Translations under genes and position numbers: made by a program
Notes under the pieces: generated by a model
What the model was told of the DNA's origin: nothing
The model's database searches: none
The model's input: the letters and a program-made list of their open reading frames with translations, nothing else
NCBI GenBank assembly: GCA_025934635.1
Contig: JAICWX010000143.1
Coordinates: forward strand, 1 to 21,283
Source of the DNA: Streptosporangiaceae bacterium
GTDB taxonomy: Bacteria > Actinomycetota > Actinomycetes > Streptosporangiales > Streptosporangiaceae
Length of the DNA stretch: 21,283 bases
Direction of reading: 5' to 3'
Shown: one piece after another, positions 1-5,935 of the stretch
Position numbering within the stretch: position 1 is the stretch's first letter
How the letters are laid out: each line of letters starts with the position of its first letter

Positions 1-2302
1 CGTCATCCAGCGACAGCACCCCGGCCACGTGCGCCGCCGCCAGCTCACCGACCGAATGCCCCGCCACCAGATCCGGCACCACCCCCCACGACTCCACCAG
101 CCGGAACAGCGCCACCTCCACCGCGAACAGCGCCGGCTGGGTGTACGCGGTGGCGTCCAGGAGCGGTGACCGGTCGAAGACGACGTCCCTGACCGGCCGG
201 TCGAGGTGACGGTCCAGGTACCCGCAGGCCTCGTCGAACGCGTCCGCGAACCGGCTGAACTCACGGTAGAGCTCCCGCCCCATCGCGGGCCGCTGGCTGC
301 CCTGGCCGGAGAACAGGAAGGCCGTCTTCGCCGCGGCCGCCGTCATCGGCGTGCCGCCGATGACATCCGGCGCCTGCTCACCGCGGGCGAGGCAGGCCAG
401 GCCGCGCCGGAAGTCATCGCGGTCGCGGCCGAGCACCACGGCGCGATGCTCATGGGCCGTGCGCCCGGTGCCCAGCGAGTAGCCCACATCGGCCGGACGC
501 AGTCCGGGTACGGCGTCCAGGTACCGCTCCAGCTGGTCCGCCTGGGCGGACAGGGCCTTTCTCGACCGGGCCGTGATCACCCAGGGCAGCAGCGGCCGCC
601 CCGCGTCATCGGGCGCGGCTGCCGTCGCCGCGGGCCGGGCGGCCGCGGCCGGCGGCTCCTCGATGATCATGTGGGCGTTGGTACCGCTGATCCCGAAGGA
701 GGACACCCCGGCCCGCCGGACCCGGTCGCCTTCCGGCCACGGGACGGCCTCCGTCAGCAGCGCCACCGCCCCGGCCGACCAGTCGACGAGGGGAGTAGGC
801 CGGTCGATGTGCAGCGACCGGGGCAGGACACCGTGCCGGAACGCCATGACCATCTTGATCACGCCGGCCACGCCGGCGGCGGCCTGGCTGTGGCCGATGT
901 TGGACTTGATCGAGCCGAGCCGGAGCGGGTGGCCAGCGGGCCGCTCCCCGGTGCCGTAGGTGGCGATCAGGGCGTTCGCTTCGACCGGGTCACCGAGCGA
1001 TGTTCCGGTGCCGTGCGCCTCCACCGCGTCGACGTCACCGGCCGCGAGGCCGGCGTTGGCCAGGGCCTGGCGGATGACAGCCTGCTGGGCCAGGCCGCTG
1101 GGAGCGGTCTGGCCGTTGCTCGCGCCGTCCTGGTTTATCGCCGATCCGCGGATGACGCCCAGCACGCGATGGCCGCTGCGCAGCGCGACCGAGAGCCGTT
1201 CGAGCACCACCATGCCGACGCCTTCTGACCACCCGGTGCCATCGGCCGTCGCGGCGAATGACTTGCACCGGCCGTCGGGGGCGAGCCCGCGCAGCCTGCT
1301 GAAGGCGACGAAGCTGCCCGGGCTCGCCATGACCGAGACACCGCCGGCCAGGACCAGCGAGCACTCGCCGCGCTGGATGGCCTGGGCGGCGAGATGCAGG
1401 GCCACCAGCGAGCTCGAGCACGCGGTATCGACCGTGACCGCTGGTCCCTCGAGCCCGAGGGCGTAACAGACGCGACCGGAGATGACGCTGGGCGTATTGC
1501 CGGTCAGGAGATAGCCTTCCAGTCCTTCCGGTGCCTCGCTCAGCCGGGGACCGTACTCTTGCTGATCGGCGCCGATGAACACGCCGGCCCGGCTGCCGCG
1601 CAGGGTGGCGGGGTCGATCGCGGCGCGCTCCAGGGCCTCCCAGGCGGTCTCGAGCACCAGCCGCTGCTGAGGATCCATCGCCTGGGCTTCCCGGGGCGAG
1701 ATGCCGAAGAAGGCCGGGTCGAAGTCGGCGGCGCCGTCCAGGAAGGCGCCGCGGCTGACATAGCTCTTCCCGTGGCGGTCCGGATCGGGGTCGAAGAGCC
1801 CCGCCACGTCCCAGCCGCGGTCGGCCGGGAACGGCCCGGTCACGTCACGCTCGGCGGCCACCACCCGCCACAGTTCCTCGGGGGTGGTCACCCCGCCCGG
1901 ATAGCGGCAGCTCATGCCTACGATCGCGAGCGGTTCGGCCGCCGCCTCGGCCCCCGCCTCGGCCCGCGGTACCGTCACCTCCCGGCGCGATCCGCGGCCG
2001 CGGACCATGGCGTACAGGTGCCGGGCCAGGGCAGCCGGGCTGGAGTAGTCGAACATGATGGTCGGCGGCAGCGCCAGGCCCGTCGACTCGGTCAGCCGCC
2101 GGTGCAGTTCGACCAGGCCGAGAGAGTCCAGGCCCAGATCACGGAACGACCGCGCCGGGGCAACGGACGGCGGCTCTTCCCCCAGGACCTGGCGGAGTAC
2201 GCCGGCCGTGTGCGTGCGTACCAGGTCGGATAGCGCCCGCTCCGCCTCCGGGTCGTCCAGGACCTTGCCGCCGGATCGATCAGCCTGAACAAAGTCGCTC
2301 AT
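1..2302 (-). CDS. Type I polyketide synthase, N-terminal part: ACP-KS-AT (runs off left edge)
   Basis: This gene encodes the first 767 residues of a modular PKS; the remainder lies beyond position 1. The ATG at 2300-2302 follows AGGAGGAA (2312-2319) by 9 nt. The order is an N-terminal ACP (about residues 22-95, phosphopantetheine Ser60 in GLDSL), a KS (about 105-530) and the start of an AT. The KS has Cys295 in DTACSSS, His430 in EAHGTGT and Lys466/His471 in KSNIGH, so it should condense. The AT has GQGSQ near residue 665 and Ser750 in GHSVGE; GHS followed by a small hydrophobic residue is more usual in malonyl-specific ATs, but the specificity region is cut off. There is no AT, A or CoA-ligase domain before the ACP, and no coiled-coil docking segment is evident. 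I infer that this is the first PKS of the line and that its ACP is loaded in trans. An in-line ACP joined from a preceding protein is the alternative. Confidence 0.93.
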   Translation of the reverse strand, partial: MSDFVQADRSGGKVLDDPEAERALSDLVRTHTAGVLRQVLGEEPPSVAPARSFRDLGLDSLGLVELHRRLTESTGLALPPTIMFDYSSPAALARHLYAMVRGRGSRREVTVPRAEAGAEAAAEPLAIVGMSCRYPGGVTTPEELWRVVAAERDVTGPFPADRGWDVAGLFDPDPDRHGKSYVSRGAFLDGAADFDPAFFGISPREAQAMDPQQRLVLETAWEALERAAIDPATLRGSRAGVFIGADQQEYGPRLSEAPEGLEGYLLTGNTPSVISGRVCYALGLEGPAVTVDTACSSSLVALHLAAQAIQRGECSLVLAGGVSVMASPGSFVAFSRLRGLAPDGRCKSFAATADGTGWSEGVGMVVLERLSVALRSGHRVLGVIRGSAINQDGASNGQTAPSGLAQQAVIRQALANAGLAAGDVDAVEAHGTGTSLGDPVEANALIATYGTGERPAGHPLRLGSIKSNIGHSQAAAGVAGVIKMVMAFRHGVLPRSLHIDRPTPLVDWSAGAVALLTEAVPWPEGDRVRRAGVSSFGISGTNAHMIIEEPPAAAARPAATAAAPDDAGRPLLPWVITARSRKALSAQADQLERYLDAVPGLRPADVGYSLGTGRTAHEHRAVVLGRDRDDFRRGLACLARGEQAPDVIGGTPMTAAAAKTAFLFSGQGSQRPAMGRELYREFSRFADAFDEACGYLDRHLDRPVRDVVFDRSPLLDATAYTQPALFAVEVALFRLVESWGVVPDLVAGHSVGELAAAHVAGVLSLDD

Positions 2303-2596
2303 AGCACCAAGTTCCTCCTGCGCCCATTCAGTGAACGCGAGACGGCTAATCGGCAATAAACCTGGGAGAACTCCGGGTAACCCCGGCCGCGCTCCCGCCA
2401 ATTCAACACGCCCCGTTCGAGTTTTTAAACTGGCGGCTGACTGCGCCCCGGCCGCCGGCCGATGCCAACGCCTGGTAAGTTAGCTTTCCGGCGGCAATTC
2501 TGAGTCGTGTTCAACTGCGGAATTGCGCCAATTGAACAGCTGGCATTTCCGGTGGCATCCTCGATCAAACTCGTTCGCGAACACATCTGGAGTGGC
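2303..2596. promoter_or_regulatory. Divergent intergenic region between the PKS and the type II thioesterase
   Basis: This 294-bp stretch is richer in A and T than the flanking genes and should hold back-to-back promoters for the leftward PKS and the rightward thioesterase. It contains one copy of the conserved near-palindrome (2509-2537). The GTG-initiated upstream extension of the thioesterase frame (from 2507) begins just ahead of that operator and runs through it, so it is unlikely to be translated. I could not pick out a convincing -35/-10 pair for either gene. Confidence 0.6.
2509..2537. promoter_or_regulatory. Operator copy A: near-palindrome GTTCAACTG-N11-CAATTGAAC
   Basis: The two 9-bp half-sites are inverted repeats with a single mismatch, separated by 11 bp. 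The copy lies 59 bp before the thioesterase ATG and about 206 bp before the PKS ATG. It is followed by AGCTGGCA, which also follows copy B. It is one of four such sites in the window, each in a divergent promoter region. The binding protein is not identifiable here. Confidence 0.75.
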
Positions 2597-3364
2597 ATGC
2601 CCGACCCCGCTGCCGCCGATGTCGCGTGGTGCAGGCGGTACCGCCCGTCTCCCATCGCGACCGCCCGCCTGGTGTGCCTGCCGCACGCGGGCGGCTCGGC
2701 ATCGTTCTTCCTGCCGGTGGCATCGGCGCTCAGCCACGCCGTCGACGTCGTCGCCGTCCAGTACCCCGGACGCCAGGACCGCCGCACCGAGCAGCCGCTC
2801 ACGGACGTGCACGCCCTGGCTGACCGCATCCACGGCATCCTGCTCCGGCAGCCGCCCCTCCCGGTGACCTTCCTCGGCCACTCCCTGGGCGCCATCGTCG
2901 CCTTCGAGACCATCCGCCGCCTCGATGCCAGCGGGCACCCACCGGTTCACTTGTTCGCATCAGGCCGGCGCGCGCCATCGGCCTACCGCGACGAGAGCGT
3001 CCACCGGCGCGACGACGACGGGATCATCGCCGAGATACGCAGCCTGAACGGCACCGCTGCCGCCCTGCTGGACGACGGCGAGCTGATGCGCGCGACCCTG
3101 CCCGCCCTGCGCGCCGACTACCAGGCGGCCGAGACCTACCGCTGCGCCCCCGGGGCGACCGTCAGCTGCCCCGTCACGGTCCTGACCGGAGACGCCGACC
3201 CCCGGACCACCGTGGCCGAGGCCAGCGCGTGGGCTGGCCATACCACCAGCACATGTACCACTCACGTATTCCCCGGCGGCCATTTCTTCGTCACGGCTCA
3301 CGCGACCGAGATCACCGGCCTCCTCCAGGAGCACTTCCGGCCGCGGACCGCCGTCCGCCCCTAG
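2597..3364 (+). CDS. Type II (editing) thioesterase, alpha/beta hydrolase
   Basis: A 255-residue protein of the size and pattern of PKS-associated type II thioesterases, which hydrolyse misprimed or decarboxylated acyl groups from carrier proteins and so keep the assembly line running. It has the early CLPHAGGSASFF stretch and the YPGRQDR motif typical of the family. The catalytic residues are Ser96 in GHSLG, an Asp in TGDADP (Asp199 or Asp201) and His229 in GGHFF. I chose ATG 2597, preceded by GGAG at 2589-2592 with a short 4-nt gap. The frame stays open upstream to a GTG at 2507, but that would add about 30 residues unlike the family and would place the coding start across the operator. The gene is convergent with the acyl-CoA dehydrogenase and probably serves both PKS proteins. 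Confidence 0.93.
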   Translation: MPDPAAADVAWCRRYRPSPIATARLVCLPHAGGSASFFLPVASALSHAVDVVAVQYPGRQDRRTEQPLTDVHALADRIHGILLRQPPLPVTFLGHSLGAIVAFETIRRLDASGHPPVHLFASGRRAPSAYRDESVHRRDDDGIIAEIRSLNGTAAALLDDGELMRATLPALRADYQAAETYRCAPGATVSCPVTVLTGDADPRTTVAEASAWAGHTTSTCTTHVFPGGHFFVTAHATEITGLLQEHFRPRTAVRP

Positions 3365-3385
3365 CCGCCGCGGTCTGGCGCCGCC

Positions 3386-3431
3386 GGTCAGGGCCAGTGG
3401 TCAGGGCCAGTGGTCAGGGCCAGTGGTCAGG
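3386..3431. repeat. Tandem 13-bp repeat between two convergent genes
   Basis: The unit GGTCAGGGCCAGT occurs three times without a mismatch (3386-3424), followed by the first 7 bp of a fourth unit (3425-3431). The array fills most of the gap between the thioesterase stop at 3364 and the acyl-CoA dehydrogenase stop. That stop codon (complement of 3427-3429) lies inside the last partial unit. Slippage is the simplest origin; a role in transcription termination is possible but not shown. Confidence 0.9.
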
Positions 3432-4536
3432 AAACCGCGGCCAGCGCGTGCTCGGCCAGCACCAGCTGGCAGATCTCGTTGCTGCCTTCGATGATCTCCA
3501 TCAGCTTCGCGTCCCGGTAGGCCCGGGCGGCGACATGGCCGTCGGTGGCTCCCGCCGAGGCCAGCACCTGCACCGTCGTCGCGGCACTGCGGGCCGCGTA
3601 ACCAGCACTGACATGCTTGGCCAGCACGGCCGCCATGACCATGTCGGCCGAGGCGGCGTCCCAGCACCGGCTGGCGTGCTCGCAGACCCTGGTCGAGACC
3701 TGCTCGGCGATGAGGAGCTCGGACAGATGCCGGGCGACGAGCTGATGCTGCGCCAGCGGCTTGCCCGACTGCTCGCGCCGCTTGGCGTGGCCCGCCGCCG
3801 CGCTCAGGCACGCGCGCACGATGCCGGCGCACCCCCAGGCGACTGACATCCGGCCGTAGGAAAGCGCTGTCGTGAAGAGCAGCGACAGCGCCTGGCCGCC
3901 GCCGCCGAGCACGCATGACGCGGGCAGCCGCACGCCGTCGAGGCGCAGGTGCGAGTGACCGGCGGCGCGGCAGCCCATCGGGTCGGTCACCGGTTCGACC
4001 CGCATTCCGGGCGTATCGGCCGGCACCAGGGCGGCGGCCGCGCCGTCACCGTAACGGCCGAGGACCACGATGAAGTCGGCGTACCGGGCGCCGGTTATCC
4101 ACATCTTCCGCCCGTCGATGACGACCGAGTCGTCGCCGGGCTGGATCCGGGTCCGCATGGCCGACAGGTCGCTGCCCGCTTCCGGTTCGCTGAACGCGAC
4201 CGCCGCGAGCTGACCGCCGGTCAGGCCGGCCAGGTACCGCCGCCGCTGCTCGCGGTCGCCGAACCGCTGGACCGTCCAGGCCGCCATCCCCTGCGAGGTC
4301 ATGATCGACCGCAGGGAACTGCACAGACTGCCGGTGTAGGCGGTCAGCTCGCCGTTGTCGTGGCTGCTGGCGCCGAGCCCGCCGAAGGCCGCGGGGACCT
4401 GCGCGCACAGGATTCCCTCGGCGCCGAGGCGGCGCAGCAGATCGACCGGCAGCTCCCCCGCCAGGTCCCATCCGGCGGGCTGATTACCGGTGAGCTCGCC
4501 GATCAGGGCTCGTTCGCGGGCCAGGCTCTCAGCCAT
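3427..4536 (-). CDS. Acyl-CoA (acyl-ACP) dehydrogenase of FkbI/Asm15 type, extender-unit pathway
   Basis: A 369-residue flavoprotein of the acyl-CoA dehydrogenase fold. It contains FSEPEAGSDLS and WITGARYADF, both flavin and substrate-site motifs of the family, and IIEGSNEI near the C-terminus, whose Glu sits where the catalytic base is expected. In methoxymalonyl- and hydroxymalonyl-ACP loci this enzyme works on the ACP-bound hydroxyacyl intermediate together with a 3-hydroxyacyl-CoA dehydrogenase. Here it is the third gene of exactly such a cassette. The start chosen is ATG 4536, which overlaps the end of the ACP gene by 8 nt and implies coupled translation. An upstream in-frame start at 4575 would reach deep into the ACP gene. 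A general fatty-acid dehydrogenase is less likely given the neighbours. Confidence 0.88.
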   Translation of the reverse strand: MAESLARERALIGELTGNQPAGWDLAGELPVDLLRRLGAEGILCAQVPAAFGGLGASSHDNGELTAYTGSLCSSLRSIMTSQGMAAWTVQRFGDREQRRRYLAGLTGGQLAAVAFSEPEAGSDLSAMRTRIQPGDDSVVIDGRKMWITGARYADFIVVLGRYGDGAAAALVPADTPGMRVEPVTDPMGCRAAGHSHLRLDGVRLPASCVLGGGGQALSLLFTTALSYGRMSVAWGCAGIVRACLSAAAGHAKRREQSGKPLAQHQLVARHLSELLIAEQVSTRVCEHASRCWDAASADMVMAAVLAKHVSAGYAARSAATTVQVLASAGATDGHVAARAYRDAKLMEIIEGSNEICQLVLAEHALAAVS

Positions 4537-4825
4537 CCTCACCCATGCCCGCCGGGCCGCGGAGCCGCAGGACAAGCGCGGTCATCGCCTGAACGGTACG
4601 GAAATTATCGAGCTTCAGCTCCGGCCCGATGATGGCGACGTCGTAGGACGCTTCCAGGTGCACCACCAGCTCCATGGCGAACATCGAGGAGACCAGGCCC
4701 GACTGGAAGAGGTCCTGGTCCGGCGCCACCGTGGTCTTGAGCCGTTCGGTCAGGAAGCCGGCCAGCGTGTCCGCGATCACCTCAGCCGCGGCCGGCGCGG
4801 GTCCGTACGTCTGCTCAGTGGTCAT
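4529..4825 (-). CDS. Discrete acyl carrier protein for an extender unit (FkbJ/Asm14-like)
   Basis: A 98-residue carrier protein. The phosphopantetheine site lies in LFQSGLVSSMFAMELV, where GLVS replaces the usual GLDS. A non-Asp residue before the modified Ser, followed by a Phe-Ala stretch, is characteristic of ACPs that carry methoxymalonyl, hydroxymalonyl or aminomalonyl units. The start ATG overlaps the stop of the upstream dehydrogenase gene (ATGA, 4822-4825), and the end overlaps the next gene by 8 nt, so all three should be made together. I infer that the acyl unit is built on this protein and then handed to a PKS AT domain. Confidence 0.9.
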   Translation of the reverse strand: MTTEQTYGPAPAAAEVIADTLAGFLTERLKTTVAPDQDLFQSGLVSSMFAMELVVHLEASYDVAIIGPELKLDNFRTVQAMTALVLRLRGPAGMGEDG

Positions 4826-5688
4826 GAGGCAACCTTTCCGTAGCCGTAGAAGCCCCGGCCAGTCTTCCGGCCCAGGTCACCGTCTCGCACCTTGCTCAGC
4901 AGGAGCTCGCAAGGCCGGCAGCTCTCGTCCTGGCGGCGCTCGTAGAGCACGTTCAGCGAGTCGACCAGGTTGTCCAGCCCGATGAGATCCGCCGTGCGCA
5001 GCGGCCCGGTCGAATGCCCCAGGCACCCCTCGAGCAGGCCGTCGATCACGTCAGCCGAGGCGACGCCCTCCTGCACGAGCATCGCCGCGCTGTTGATCAG
5101 CGGGTGCAGCAGCCGGTTGATGACAAAGCCGGCCGAGTCTCGTACGACGAGCGCCTCGCGGCCCACGGCGGCCAGCAGGCGGCCGGCCGACTCCAGGGTC
5201 GCGTCGCTGGTGCGGGTCCCCCGGATCACTTCCACCATCTTGATCAGGTAGGACGGGTTCATGAAGTGGACGCCCACCAGCGTGCCGGGGTGCGTTACCC
5301 AGGCGGCCAGCTCATCGACCGGGATGCACGAGGTGTTGGAGATCAGCGTGGTACCCGGACGGACCAGGGCTGAGATCTCCGCCAGCACCTTCGCTTTCGT
5401 CTCGGGCGCCTCGACGACCGCCTCGATGACGGCCGTGGCGTCCGCCGCGTCTCCCAGCGCCACGCTGGTGACCAGCTCGCCCTGCGGACGATCCGGGGGC
5501 AGGGCGCCCATGAGCTGGGCATGCCGTAGCTTCTGGGCGATAGCCGTGCGGGCCCGGGAGAGCACGTCATCGCTGAGATCGACGAGGACGACGGGGACCC
5601 CATGGCCCAGCGCGAGCGCCGTGATGTTCGTTCCCATCACGCCGGCTCCTATGATCGCGAGCCGGTGCTCAGCATAATCAGCGCCCAT
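4822..5688 (-). CDS. 3-hydroxyacyl-CoA dehydrogenase family protein (FkbK/Asm13-like)
   Basis: A 288-residue NAD(P)-dependent dehydrogenase, the usual length for this family. It has an N-terminal Rossmann motif, GAGVMGTN (residues 14-21), the HFMNP and MVEVIRG stretches holding the expected catalytic His and Glu, and a C-terminal helical domain beginning near FVINRLLHPLIN. In extender-unit loci this enzyme oxidises the 2-hydroxyl of glyceryl-ACP or a related intermediate. I chose ATG 5688, which has GGGAG about 8 nt upstream; an in-frame start at 5781 would add 31 residues unlike the family and extend into the shared promoter. It is the first gene of the three-gene cassette. The usual first enzyme, an FkbH-type HAD protein that supplies the glyceryl unit, is not in this window. 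Confidence 0.88.
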   Translation of the reverse strand: MGADYAEHRLAIIGAGVMGTNITALALGHGVPVVLVDLSDDVLSRARTAIAQKLRHAQLMGALPPDRPQGELVTSVALGDAADATAVIEAVVEAPETKAKVLAEISALVRPGTTLISNTSCIPVDELAAWVTHPGTLVGVHFMNPSYLIKMVEVIRGTRTSDATLESAGRLLAAVGREALVVRDSAGFVINRLLHPLINSAAMLVQEGVASADVIDGLLEGCLGHSTGPLRTADLIGLDNLVDSLNVLYERRQDESCRPCELLLSKVRDGDLGRKTGRGFYGYGKVAS

Positions 5689-5803
5689 ATGATTCTCCCG
5701 TGCCGTCAGCGCGATAACCATATAATTGCCAATACCGTACCGTCGAGTCGATAGCCGGCCGCTTTGGCATGGCATTTTCATACCGACTGTCCCGGTCAGG
5801 CCC

Positions 5804-5831
5804 GTTCAACTTGCGTTATCCGCACTTGAAC
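5804..5831. promoter_or_regulatory. Operator copy B: GTTCAACTT...GCACTTGAAC
   Basis: This is the weakest and shortest (28 bp) copy of the near-palindrome: the outer GTTCAA/TTGAAC arms are perfect and the inner positions are less symmetric. It lies 115 bp before the dehydrogenase ATG and 104 bp before the terminal PKS ATG. Its right arm abuts the place expected for the -35 element of the promoter whose TATAAT is at 5854-5859. That placement is typical of an activator contacting RNA polymerase, but a repressor is not excluded. Confidence 0.65.
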
Positions 5832-5853
5832 AGCTGGCAAGAATACCTGAACC

Positions 5854-5859
5854 TATAAT
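5854..5859 (+). promoter_or_regulatory. Candidate -10 element (TATAAT) of the terminal PKS gene
   Basis: A perfect TATAAT hexamer, rare in such GC-rich DNA, on the plus strand 76 bp before the chosen PKS start. No good -35 hexamer stands 17-18 bp upstream (the sequence there is CAGCTG), which fits a promoter that needs an activator at the adjacent operator. Transcription from here would begin near 5866 and would exclude the upstream in-frame ATG at 5726 as a start. Confidence 0.5.
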
Positions 5860-5919
5860 GCCTTACTGGCATAGCCTCCGATGGCGAGGGGACCGATTTG
5901 GCGATGGTATCCAATGCAT

Positions 5920-5924
5920 GGAGG
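5920..5924 (+). promoter_or_regulatory. Ribosome binding site that decides the terminal PKS start
   Basis: GGAGG stands 11 nt before the ATG at 5936. The alternative in-frame ATGs at 5726 and 5918 lack a comparable site, so 5936 is preferred. Confidence 0.6.
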
Positions 5925-5935
5925 CCGCGTTGACT

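Noticed and set aside
206..1228. A 340-codon open frame on the plus strand
   Set aside because: It is antisense to the KS of the leftward PKS, whose catalytic motifs are intact. The frame has composition typical of a shadow frame.
2507..2596. GTG-initiated extension of the type II thioesterase
   Set aside because: It would translate through operator A and add about 30 residues not seen in the family. ATG 2597 gives the normal N-terminus.
3386..3431. CRISPR-like array
   Set aside because: The 13-bp units are directly adjacent with no spacers and no cas genes are present. It is a simple tandem repeat.
5726..5935. N-terminal extension of the terminal PKS from an upstream ATG
   Set aside because: The extra 70 residues do not resemble a docking domain, they overlap the divergent promoter, operator and TATAAT, and no ribosome binding site precedes 5726.
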